From NCBI GenBank assembly GCA_024398105.1, contig JAKSJP010000028.1, positions 1 through 32,793 on the forward strand: 32,793 nucleotides of DNA. The letters are read 5' to 3'. Position numbers and translations under genes: made by a program. Of the stretch, positions 1 through 7,502 are shown one piece after another (positions within the stretch are counted from its first letter, which is position 1; each line of letters begins with the position of its first letter). Below the pieces are notes generated by a model that was given only the letters and a program-made list of their open reading frames with translations, had not been told where the DNA came from and ran no database searches. The DNA is from Bacteroidales bacterium. Its GTDB lineage: Bacteria > Bacteroidota > Bacteroidia > Bacteroidales > UBA932.

Positions 1-20
1 ATACAGAAAATAATGCATTT

Positions 21-1676
21 ATGAGCAAACCGTTGATATATCAGATGCTACCACGACTTTGGGGCAACATCAGAGGAGGGCAGAAACCTTGGGGAACAGT
101 AGAGGAAAACGGCACTGGAACGTTCTCAGGCATTGATTCTGAGACTTTTGCATACCTACGTTCAATGGGATTCTCCCATGTCTGGTACACAGGCATAATC
201 CGTCATGCAACAGCTTGTGACACAAGAGGATGTTCAAGATCCGACCAATCATGGGTCAAAGGCAACGCCGGATCACCATATTCCATAAGCGACTACTTCG
301 ACGTCAACCCTTATCTGGCTGACAACCCTGACAACCGAATGGCAGAGTTCGAGGATCTTGTCAGAAGGACGCATGAAGCAGGACTGAAGGTCATCATCGA
401 CTTCGTGCCTAACCATGTGGCCCGTGACTATGGCAAGCATTCTCCTGAACCAATAATCAACGGAATAGATGCGAACGGGCACCCTGTGCTCGGCGCAAAT
501 GACGACAAGTCAGTCCATTGGACCGCAGAGAATGATTTCTACTATTACCCTGGACAGCATCTCAGGCTTCCTGTCAAAGGTTCGTCCTACAAGGAATACC
601 CTGCGAAGGCCTCAGGCAACTGCTTCACAGCCGAGCCTGGCATCAATGACTGGTTCGACACTATCAGGATAAACTACTGCGACTTCCATACATCGACCTG
701 GGACAAAGTACTGGAAATCATCCGTTTCTGGGCTTCCAAGGGAGTCGACGGATTCCGCTGCGACATGGTCGAGCTGGTTCCTGTTGAGTTCATGACATGG
801 CTGATCAAGTCTGCCAAGGCAGAATACAAGGACCTGATCTTCATCGCAGAGGTATATCAGAAGCATCAGTATTCGACATATGTACGCAAGGTGGGCTTCG
901 ACTATCTCTATGACAAGTCCGGCCTCTATGACGCCATAAAGGACATCGTAAGGAAGAACACTTCTGACAGTATGTCACAGGCAGGCGAGTGGCAGAGCAC
1001 AAGAAGGATCACAGGCAACTGGCAGTTCCTCGGAGACCTTCAGCCTAGGATGCTGAATTTCCTTGAGAACCATGACGAGCCTCGTTTCGGCTCGCCGGAG
1101 ATCTGCGGAGACCCGGAGAACAGCATGGCTTCGCTCTATACATCGCTTTTCCTCAACACGGCGCCGTTCATGGTTTATTTCGGAGAAGAAGTAGGCGAGT
1201 GCGGACAGGATGTCGAGGGTATGAGCGGACAGAACAACAGGACAACCATTTTCGACTGGTGGAAGATCGGGTCAGTAAGCCGTCTCTACGATGAGATCCA
1301 TGGCGGTGACGCCCTGCTGCCGAAAGAAAGGGAGCTGCTTGAGAAGTATCGCAAGGCTCTTACCATGGCCGCGACCGAACCCGCTGTGATCAAAGGCACC
1401 ACTTACGACCTCTGCTACTGCAACTTAGGTTCATGGGGATTCGACAGAGACAGACATTTCGCTTTCCTCAGAGACTACGAGAACTCGACCCTTCTGTTTG
1501 TCTGCAACTTCTCGGACAGGGATTCCGAACTCGACGTACGTATTCCTGAACACGCATTCAGCTGGATGGGACTGAAAAAGACAGCACAGCTGAATCCAGA
1601 TGCGCCGCTCAGGGTTGCTGTAAAGGCTTTTGATGCGATCGTCCTAAGACTTGATTCCAACGACGGATCTATCTGA
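21..1676 (+). CDS. GH13 alpha-amylase family protein
   Basis: A 551-residue glycoside hydrolase family 13 enzyme, expected to cut or rearrange alpha-1,4 glucans. The four GH13 regions are visible in order: VIIDFVPNH (D127, N131, H132), GFRCDMVELV with the nucleophile D248, FIAEVY with the acid/base E277, and FLENHDEP (H351, D352). There is no signal peptide, so it should act in the cytoplasm, for example on glycogen or imported maltodextrins. The C-terminal ~80 residues look like the small beta-sandwich that closes these enzymes. ATG at 21 is followed directly by family-like sequence; only 20 bases lie upstream, so its promoter and any operon partner are outside the window. It converges on the RNA methyltransferase. 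Exact substrate is not readable from the sequence. Confidence 0.9.
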   Translation: MSKPLIYQMLPRLWGNIRGGQKPWGTVEENGTGTFSGIDSETFAYLRSMGFSHVWYTGIIRHATACDTRGCSRSDQSWVKGNAGSPYSISDYFDVNPYLADNPDNRMAEFEDLVRRTHEAGLKVIIDFVPNHVARDYGKHSPEPIINGIDANGHPVLGANDDKSVHWTAENDFYYYPGQHLRLPVKGSSYKEYPAKASGNCFTAEPGINDWFDTIRINYCDFHTSTWDKVLEIIRFWASKGVDGFRCDMVELVPVEFMTWLIKSAKAEYKDLIFIAEVYQKHQYSTYVRKVGFDYLYDKSGLYDAIKDIVRKNTSDSMSQAGEWQSTRRITGNWQFLGDLQPRMLNFLENHDEPRFGSPEICGDPENSMASLYTSLFLNTAPFMVYFGEEVGECGQDVEGMSGQNNRTTIFDWWKIGSVSRLYDEIHGGDALLPKERELLEKYRKALTMAATEPAVIKGTTYDLCYCNLGSWGFDRDRHFAFLRDYENSTLLFVCNFSDRDSELDVRIPEHAFSWMGLKKTAQLNPDAPLRVAVKAFDAIVLRLDSNDGSI

Positions 1677-1680
1677 GTTC

Positions 1681-1695
1681 CTGTCTAACAGACAG
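1681..1695. terminator. Weak hairpin between convergent genes
   Basis: CTGTCT and AGACAG form a 6-bp stem with a 3-base loop between the amylase stop and the end of the methyltransferase gene, followed by a T-rich stretch on the plus strand. It is short and could be chance. Confidence 0.3.
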
Positions 1696-2436
1696 TTATT
1701 TGTGTAATCTTCTTCTGAATTCAGCTACGGTGACAGCCGTAGCGACAGCTGCGTTGAGCGATTCCGAACCAGGCTGGTCCGGTGGGAAAGGCGGTATGTA
1801 GAGACGGTCAGTGACGCGGGTTGCCATGGACTCGGATATTCCGCGCGACTCGTTGCCGATCACGATCATCACCGGCGAAGCGTCGCCAAGAGCCAGGTCC
1901 TTCGAATAGATATTCCCGCCGTCGAGGAAGGTACCATAGACATTTCCGCCAGCCTTGGTGAACGATTCTGCGACCTTGCAGATGTCCGCATAATGGAACT
2001 TGACGCGGAAAATCGCTCCCATGGTCGACTGGACGACCTTCGGATTGAAGATGTCCACAGAATCAGCAGTCGCATAGATCGCGTCGATGCCGAACCATTC
2101 GGCCAGACGTATTATCGTGCCCATGTTGCCCGGATCACGGATCGAGTCAAGTGCGAGGTACAGACCCTTGTCCGGACTGACAGCATCTGCGACCAGGTCC
2201 ACAGGCTTATGGACTACAGCAAGGACCGGAGACGGGGTGACAAGGGCGCTGATACGCTTCATCGCATCTTCGCCGACCTCGTCTTTACGGTAGAGAGCTT
2301 CGACCTTGAGACCCGAGGAAAGTGCTTCCGCAACCATCTTCTCGCCTTCGACGACGAACATTCCGTATTCATCACGGAATTTCTTATCATTCAGCGACTT
2401 GATGAACTTTATCTGATTATTTGAAAGAAGTGGCAT
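1696..2436 (-). CDS. SpoU/TrmH-family RNA 2'-O-methyltransferase
   Basis: A 246-residue SPOUT-class methyltransferase that uses S-adenosylmethionine to methylate a ribose 2'-OH in rRNA or tRNA. The three SpoU motifs are visible: motif 1 around DPGNMGTIIRLAEWFG, motif 2 around IVIGNESRGIS, and motif 3 PGSESLNAAVATAV near the C terminus, which builds the trefoil-knot cofactor site. The N-terminal part (NNQIKFIKSLNDKKFR, then FVVEGEKMV) matches the small substrate-binding domain seen in such enzymes. The start chosen is ATG at 2436 (MPLLSNN). A longer reading from TTG at 2463 is rejected because that TTG lies inside the TATATTTG promoter box. The target nucleotide cannot be inferred. It is divergent from the TamL-like gene. 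Confidence 0.85.
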   Translation of the reverse strand: MPLLSNNQIKFIKSLNDKKFRDEYGMFVVEGEKMVAEALSSGLKVEALYRKDEVGEDAMKRISALVTPSPVLAVVHKPVDLVADAVSPDKGLYLALDSIRDPGNMGTIIRLAEWFGIDAIYATADSVDIFNPKVVQSTMGAIFRVKFHYADICKVAESFTKAGGNVYGTFLDGGNIYSKDLALGDASPVMIVIGNESRGISESMATRVTDRLYIPPFPPDQPGSESLNAAVATAVTVAEFRRRLHK

Positions 2437-2460
2437 CCTGTGTAATTTGTTGCTATGATA

Positions 2461-2468
2461 CAAATATA
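2461..2468 (-). promoter_or_regulatory. Bacteroidota -7 box of the SpoU-family gene
   Basis: On the minus strand this reads TATATTTG, a perfect TAnnTTTG, 25 bases upstream of the ATG at 2436. No clear TTTG -33 box at the usual spacing was found. Confidence 0.6.
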
Positions 2469-2524
2469 ACTTTCCGATTTCAATAATGCTATTGATTTTT
2501 TGGGAATATGTCAGTTAATTAAAT

Positions 2525-2532
2525 TAAATTTG
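2525..2532 (+). promoter_or_regulatory. Bacteroidota -7 box of the TamL-like gene
   Basis: TAAATTTG matches TAnnTTTG and lies 17 bases upstream of the ATG at 2550. A TTTTG at 2498-2502 could serve as the -33 element with 22-base spacing, slightly long. Confidence 0.6.
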
Positions 2533-2549
2533 TATGATAAGCAACCTAG

Positions 2550-4733
2550 ATGAAGACCCGTCTATTCCATATCGTCCTGCTTCTTATCCTGGCAGTATCA
2601 TCGTTCTCCTGCAGTACCACAAGGGTACTTGAGGACGGACAGTATCGCCTGACGAAGAACGATATCGAGGTCACTAACGACAAGACCTTCAAGACGAAGA
2701 AGATCCAGTCCTACATCAGGCAGAGGCCGGATCCATGGAACCCTCTCCTCTGCGTATACAACTGGGGAAAGAACGGCGAGAAAGGCCTGGGCAAGATCTT
2801 CAGGAAGATCGGACAGGCTCCGGTCGTCTACAGTCCGGACATGCTCAACAGCTCTGCAGTCAACATCGAGGAAAGGCTCAAGTATCTGGGCTATTATGAT
2901 TCCAAGGTCGACGCCGGCATCGAGGTCCACAAGAAGAAGGTAAGGGCAAGATATGTCGTGACGCTGGGTAAGCAGTTCCCGATCAAGGACCTGAGCTTCC
3001 TGCTGCCCGAAAGAGGAGACATAGCCGAGGATTTCCTTGGAGACACCTCGTCTATCATGATACATCGCGGCGATTTCCTGTCCGAGGAACTGCTTGAGAA
3101 GGAAGCCGAGAGGTCAGCCGCATATCTCAGACAGCTAGGCTATTACGGTTTTTCAAAGAACTACTATTCCTTCGAGGCCGACACTCTTTCTTTCCCCGGG
3201 GAAGCAGTTCTCGAGGAAGCCGTGAGGGAATATACCAGGAATGAGACTTCGAACGAGGCCATGCCGCTGCTGAAGTCCCAGTTCAGGAACATCAGCATCA
3301 ATTACCCGAGCAACTTCAGCATCAAGGAGAATGTGCTGAAGAACATGAACACGATCCATCCTGGAGACATCTACAGCGAAAGCGCCGTGACGAACACCTA
3401 TAACAGGCTTTCATCGATCAGGTCTTTCAGCAATGTATCCGTTTCCTTGACAAAGGTCGACTCAACGAACGTAGACTGCGAGATCAGCCTTTACCCGGCA
3501 AAGCAGCAGGGCTTCAAGCTCAACCTTGAAGGATCGTCGAACTCGACCGGACTGCTCGGTATCTCGCCTGAGCTGTCTTTCTTCCACAGGAACGTCTTCC
3601 ATGGCGGCGAGCTGCTGAATCTCAGTTTCATGGGAAACTTCCAGTTCAAGCCTAACCAGCATGTCAAGTCAACTGAATATGGTGTCTCAGCCGGAATCAG
3701 CCTTCCTAGATTCGTAGGTCTGCCTATCAGGGTGTTCAAGGGCCAGATTCCAAGGACCGACATCAAGACATCATATAACTACCAGGACCGTCCTGAGTAC
3801 ACAAGAAGCATCATATCAGCCTCTTACGGCTATTCTGGATACGCAGGCAACTTCAGTTTCCAGTTCTTCCCGCTACAGCTCAACATCGTAAAGCTCTACA
3901 ACATCCAGGAGGACTTCTACAAGAAGCTTGTCACCAATCCATTCATGCTGAACTCATTCCAGAACCACTTTGACCTTGGTCTTGGAACAACTCTTTACTA
4001 CACGACAAACAGCGACGTCAACCCTAAGACCTCGTACCAATATGCCCGCCTCACCTTCGGACTTGCAGGAAATCTGCTCAGTGCATTCAAAGGCATCATG
4101 AAGAAGGATGCGAACGGAGCAGCGATGATCTGGAACACCCCATACTCACAGTACGTCAGAAGCGAGCTTACCCTCGGAAAGACCTGGAGGTTCGGCAAGG
4201 ACGAAGAGATGGGACTTGCCACCAGGCTGCTCGTCGGAGCAGGATATGCCTATGGCAACTCATCCGTACTGCCTTTCGAGCAGCATTTCTACGCCGGTGG
4301 CGCCAACAGCCTCAGGGGATGGCAGTCCAGAAGCGTAGGTCCAGGCCTTTCAAAGCCTGAAGCGACATTCATCATCCCTAACCAGTCCGGAGATATGAAG
4401 CTCGAGACCAATATCGAGTTCAGGTTCCCTATGTTCTGGAAGCTTCAGGGTGCTACATTCGTCGACGCAGGTAACATCTGGCTCCTTCAGGAATCCAACT
4501 CATCCGAGAACAGTTCTTTAGGAAGGCTCAAGGCATCGACCTTCCTTGAGAGCATAGCAGCAGACTGGGGTCTTGGACTGAGACTTGACCTCAACATCAT
4601 CCTCGTCCGCTTCGACCTCGGCATGCAGTTCCACGATCCGGCAATGGATGAAGGGGAGAGGTGGATATCACCTTCACAATGGCTGAAGCGAGATAACTTT
4701 GGATTCCATTTCGGAGTGGGTTATCCATTCTAA
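2550..4733 (+). CDS. TamL-like Omp85-family outer membrane lipoprotein
   Basis: A 727-residue Omp85-superfamily protein expected to sit in the outer membrane and help insert or export envelope proteins. The N terminus is a lipoprotein signal (MKTRLFHIVLLLILAVSSFSC, lipobox SFSC with Cys21), which distinguishes the Bacteroidota TamL form from classical TamA. Residues ~25-330 look like POTRA-type repeats (NISINYPSNFSIKENVL, YNRLSSIRSFSNVSVSL). The C-terminal half is a 16-strand-type barrel with the conserved lid-loop motif LRGW and the late motif FVDAGNIW. It ends in an aromatic-rich strand (FHFGVGYPF). No tamB-like gene is next to it in this window. Alternatives are a BamA-like paralogue; the lipobox and short POTRA region favour TamL. 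Confidence 0.85.
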   Translation: MKTRLFHIVLLLILAVSSFSCSTTRVLEDGQYRLTKNDIEVTNDKTFKTKKIQSYIRQRPDPWNPLLCVYNWGKNGEKGLGKIFRKIGQAPVVYSPDMLNSSAVNIEERLKYLGYYDSKVDAGIEVHKKKVRARYVVTLGKQFPIKDLSFLLPERGDIAEDFLGDTSSIMIHRGDFLSEELLEKEAERSAAYLRQLGYYGFSKNYYSFEADTLSFPGEAVLEEAVREYTRNETSNEAMPLLKSQFRNISINYPSNFSIKENVLKNMNTIHPGDIYSESAVTNTYNRLSSIRSFSNVSVSLTKVDSTNVDCEISLYPAKQQGFKLNLEGSSNSTGLLGISPELSFFHRNVFHGGELLNLSFMGNFQFKPNQHVKSTEYGVSAGISLPRFVGLPIRVFKGQIPRTDIKTSYNYQDRPEYTRSIISASYGYSGYAGNFSFQFFPLQLNIVKLYNIQEDFYKKLVTNPFMLNSFQNHFDLGLGTTLYYTTNSDVNPKTSYQYARLTFGLAGNLLSAFKGIMKKDANGAAMIWNTPYSQYVRSELTLGKTWRFGKDEEMGLATRLLVGAGYAYGNSSVLPFEQHFYAGGANSLRGWQSRSVGPGLSKPEATFIIPNQSGDMKLETNIEFRFPMFWKLQGATFVDAGNIWLLQESNSSENSSLGRLKASTFLESIAADWGLGLRLDLNIILVRFDLGMQFHDPAMDEGERWISPSQWLKRDNFGFHFGVGYPF

Positions 4734-4773
4734 ATAAAGTAAAGGCAGCCCTTAAGAGCTGCCTTTACTTTAT
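4734..4773. terminator. Perfect bidirectional terminator between tamL-like gene and rarA
   Basis: A 16-bp perfect inverted repeat (ATAAAGTAAAGGCAGC at 4734-4749 and its complement at 4758-4773) encloses an 8-base loop. Both flanks are A/T-rich, so it gives a T-rich tail on either strand. It begins one base after the plus-strand stop codon, and the minus-strand rarA stop codon (4770-4772) lies inside the stem. Confidence 0.85.
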
Positions 4774-6089
4774 TTATCCTTTTCTTCAGTTGCAGAACCA
4801 TAATACTTTGGCCAGCAAGCCTGTAGGTATGTCCTGAGTCCAGACTCGTGACGATTCTCACCAGGCTCGTAGAACTTGACTCCAGCAAGTTCTTCCGGCA
4901 TGAATTCCAGATCGACGAAATGGCCGGGGTAGTCATGGGCATAGAGATATCCGTCGTGGTATCCAAGTTCTTCCATGAGCTTTGTAGGCGCATTCCTCAG
5001 ATACAAAGGAACTGCAGCGGTCTGGGTCTTGTTCGCGACCTCCATAGCAGCATTGATAGCCATGTAGGCTGAATTGCTCTTAGGAGACGAAGCAAGGTAT
5101 ATCGCGGTCTCGGACAGAGGGATACGTGCCTCTGGCATACCGATCTTCTCAACTATCTGGAAACAGTTGTTTGCCAGCAGAAGGGCATTAGGATTTGCAA
5201 GTCCAATATCCTCGGCAGCTGAGATACAAAGCCTGCGCGCGATGAAGAGGGGATCCTCGCCACCATCAAGCATCCTTGCCATATAATACACAGCCGCGTT
5301 AGGGTCAGAGCCTCTCACGCTCTTGATAAAGGCCGAGATGATATCGTAGTGCATCTCACCACCCTTGTCATACCTTGCGACATTTTCCTGGAGACAAGAA
5401 GTCACCGTCTTGTTGTCAATTACGATCTCAGACTTGTGCCTGTTGGAATCTATGACGATCTCAAGGACGTTGAGAAGCTTTCTTCCATCACCTCCGCTGA
5501 AGCGGAACAAAGCATCTGTCTCCTCGACCTTGATGTTCAGATTACGAAGTATCTCATCTTCCTTCAGAGCCCTGTCAAGCAGTATCGCAAGATCCTCTGT
5601 ATCAAGGGACTTAAGTACGAACACCTGACATCTTGACAGAAGTGGATTTATGACTTCGAAAGAAGGGTTCTCAGTCGTAGCTCCGATAAGGACGACTGTA
5701 CCGTCCTCGACGGCTCCGAGCAGAGCATCCTGCTGAGATTTGCTGAAACGATGGATCTCGTCGATAAAGAGGATAGGGGATGGCCTGCCGGTGTTGAAGA
5801 CCGATCCTCTGTCGGCCTTTGCCCTGTCGATGACTTCACGGACTTCCTTCACTCCGGCACTGACAGCGGAAAGAGTATAGAACTCACGGTCAAGTGTCGA
5901 AGCGACGATTCTCGCAAGAGTAGTCTTTCCGACTCCCGGAGGACCCCAAAGGATGAAAGAAGTGAGGTTCCCAGACTCCACAAGATTGCGGAGAACGCAG
6001 CCTTCACCCACAAGATGACGCTGTCCGACGTAATCCTGAAGGTTTTGAGGCCTCATTCGCTCTGGAAGTGGTGCAACAATACTACTCAT
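4770..6089 (-). CDS. rarA: Replication-associated recombination protein A (RarA/MgsA)
   Basis: A 439-residue AAA+ ATPase of the RarA/MgsA/WRNIP1 family, which acts at stalled replication forks and on single-stranded DNA ends. It starts with the family-typical block LPERMRPQNLQDYVGQ. Walker A is GPPGVGKT (residues 49-56), Walker B is ILFIDEIHRF (about 106-115), and sensor 1 is IGATTENPSFEV with the arginine-finger region NPLLSRCQVF. The C-terminal half contains the tetramerization region (YDIISAFIKSVRGSDPNAA, ARRLCISAAEDIG). Length and order match complete family members. The gene stands alone on the minus strand, with a cluster of TGTTAA repeats just upstream of its start. Confidence 0.93.
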   Translation of the reverse strand: MSSIVAPLPERMRPQNLQDYVGQRHLVGEGCVLRNLVESGNLTSFILWGPPGVGKTTLARIVASTLDREFYTLSAVSAGVKEVREVIDRAKADRGSVFNTGRPSPILFIDEIHRFSKSQQDALLGAVEDGTVVLIGATTENPSFEVINPLLSRCQVFVLKSLDTEDLAILLDRALKEDEILRNLNIKVEETDALFRFSGGDGRKLLNVLEIVIDSNRHKSEIVIDNKTVTSCLQENVARYDKGGEMHYDIISAFIKSVRGSDPNAAVYYMARMLDGGEDPLFIARRLCISAAEDIGLANPNALLLANNCFQIVEKIGMPEARIPLSETAIYLASSPKSNSAYMAINAAMEVANKTQTAAVPLYLRNAPTKLMEELGYHDGYLYAHDYPGHFVDLEFMPEELAGVKFYEPGENRHESGLRTYLQACWPKYYGSATEEKDK

Positions 6090-6114
6090 TTGATTATCAA
6101 TATATAAAACAAAA

Positions 6115-6142
6115 GTGTTAATTGTGTTAACATTTTTGTTAA
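6115..6142. promoter_or_regulatory. TGTTAA repeat cluster upstream of rarA
   Basis: GTGTTAA occurs at 6115-6121 and 6124-6130, 9 bases apart, and TTAACA-TTTT-TGTTAA forms a 6-bp inverted repeat at 6127-6142. It sits 26-53 bases upstream of the rarA ATG, a position suited to a promoter or operator. No canonical TAnnTTTG box was found for rarA. The rest of 6090-6261 holds a short GC-rich patch and the next gene's promoter, nothing else recognised. Confidence 0.35.
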
Positions 6143-6228
6143 TAGGGTATTTTCACTAATTCTAAGACCCGCAGTGGGGCCGCGACAACAAATGTAACAA
6201 AAATGAAGTAAATGCCCCGTATTTTTAT

Positions 6229-6236
6229 TAAATTTG
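6229..6236 (+). promoter_or_regulatory. Bacteroidota -7 box of the first secreted orphan gene
   Basis: TAAATTTG, a perfect TAnnTTTG, ends 25 bases before the ATG at 6262. No convincing -33 TTTG is visible. Confidence 0.55.
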
Positions 6237-6261
6237 CTAGATAAGAGAGATTAGTGCCGAG

Positions 6262-6810
6262 ATGCCTAAACGCTGTTGCCTCATATTGCTTGCCCTTATG
6301 GGCAACCTGATGTCCACGACCCTCTATGGTCAGGGAACAAGGAGCGAATGGGGTGCGATCTATTCTCCGAAGGAAATCGGCCTGACCTATACTTCGAGCA
6401 GCTTGGACGGCTCACCATGGCATATGGCCAGGATAGTCGCTGACATGATGGACGTAGTGAGAGGGAAGACCGGGACACCAGGCGTAAGGGGAGTCTACAG
6501 CATAGCCTACCCGATGAAGACATGGAAATCCCTGAACGGGAACCAGATCAACCTGGTCGCCGGACCGGGAGCAGTGCTTGGATTGGTCAAGGACCATGGT
6601 GCCAGTCATTTCAGCGCCTTGGCCGGACTTGAAGGCATGGCTGGTATCTATTACCATCTGAACAGCGGCTTCGTGCTTGGAATCGGTCTGAGCGGCGAAC
6701 TTGGACTGTGTTTAAGCGCAAAAGATACGCATGACACAAGGCTCTCTTATTGGAAACATGGTATATATCAGGCATTTATACCTGAAATATCAATAGCTTA
6801 TAGGTTTTGA
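6262..6810 (+). CDS. Secreted protein of unknown function, probable small beta-barrel
   Basis: A 182-residue protein whose family I do not recognise. Residues 1-24 are a signal peptide (hydrophobic CCLILLALMGNLMSTTLYG followed by GQG), so it is exported. The mature part is rich in Gly, Tyr and alternating hydrophobic residues. It has strands such as GIYYHLNSGFVLGIGLSGEL and ends in an aromatic strand (FIPEISIAYRF), as outer membrane beta-barrel proteins do. It has its own promoter box and overlaps the next gene by four bases, so the two are probably co-translated. Nothing visible assigns a substrate or partner. Confidence 0.65.
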   Translation: MPKRCCLILLALMGNLMSTTLYGQGTRSEWGAIYSPKEIGLTYTSSSLDGSPWHMARIVADMMDVVRGKTGTPGVRGVYSIAYPMKTWKSLNGNQINLVAGPGAVLGLVKDHGASHFSALAGLEGMAGIYYHLNSGFVLGIGLSGELGLCLSAKDTHDTRLSYWKHGIYQAFIPEISIAYRF

Positions 6811-7424
6811 ACGGGCTTAGACACATACTGACAGCACTGATATGCGTGCTTCTGAGTCAAGGTGCATGGTCCCAGGACCAGAAACCTCTGAAACTCGTGC
6901 ATGGCATAGAATGGGGCGGTTCGTTCAATTACTATCAGTTTACCTACAGCCTGTTCCTGACCCAGGACCAGTTCCTGGCGGAAAAAAGCACCAAGGAGAT
7001 GATACATCACCTGAACGGCTTTGCCTGCTACAATGTCGGGATTGCGCTGAGACATATGGAAGCCTTGCTGCATGTTGGCTATCAAGGCTTTGACAAGAAC
7101 ATACAGCTTATACCTGTCGGAATCAAGGCAATGATGCACAGACGCGAAGATACGACAGGCCTGTTTGGATTCATAGACGGAAGCGTTGGATTTCCAGTCA
7201 AGGGAAAGGACAAGATTTCGCCTGCGTGTGCGATAGGAGCCGGATATAGGATACGTATCGCCGACAGGATATGTCTGGACCATTCACTTGGTATCTGTTA
7301 CGCAGTCGTGTCTCCGACAGATGTATATGATCCATATTCAGATTGTATGGTAAGACCGCAGGATTTAAGGGAATCTTGGGCTAACATATTGGGAATTAGA
7401 TTCTCGACAGCCTTATGTTTCTAG
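6807..7424 (+). CDS. Secreted protein of unknown function, probable outer membrane protein
   Basis: A 205-residue protein not recognised as a known family. It appears to start at TTG 6807, in the TTGA overlap with the previous stop codon; no in-frame ATG lies close downstream before the signal peptide. Residues 1-22 (LRHILTALICVLLSQGAWSQ) form a signal peptide. The mature part alternates hydrophobic and polar residues with many Gly and Tyr, and ends NILGIRFSTALCF, an aromatic-terminal strand typical of outer membrane barrels. Similar size, export signal and end to the preceding protein suggest a functional pair, but the two sequences are not obviously alike. The TTG start is an inference from the overlap. 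Confidence 0.6.
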   Translation: MNGLRHILTALICVLLSQGAWSQDQKPLKLVHGIEWGGSFNYYQFTYSLFLTQDQFLAEKSTKEMIHHLNGFACYNVGIALRHMEALLHVGYQGFDKNIQLIPVGIKAMMHRREDTTGLFGFIDGSVGFPVKGKDKISPACAIGAGYRIRIADRICLDHSLGICYAVVSPTDVYDPYSDCMVRPQDLRESWANILGIRFSTALCF

Positions 7425-7452
7425 CCTCAACTCCCCTTGCGCTACCTGTTAT

Positions 7453-7460
7453 ACAATTTG
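7453..7460 (+). promoter_or_regulatory. Possible -7 box for the 7503 operon
   Basis: ACAATTTG (inside TACAATTTG) is one base off the TAnnTTTG spacing, 43 bases before the first gene of the five-gene operon. A weak match only. Confidence 0.25.
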
Positions 7461-7502
7461 TATTATGTTAAGTAAAGTGTTAAGAAAACAGTAAATAAGG
7501 AA

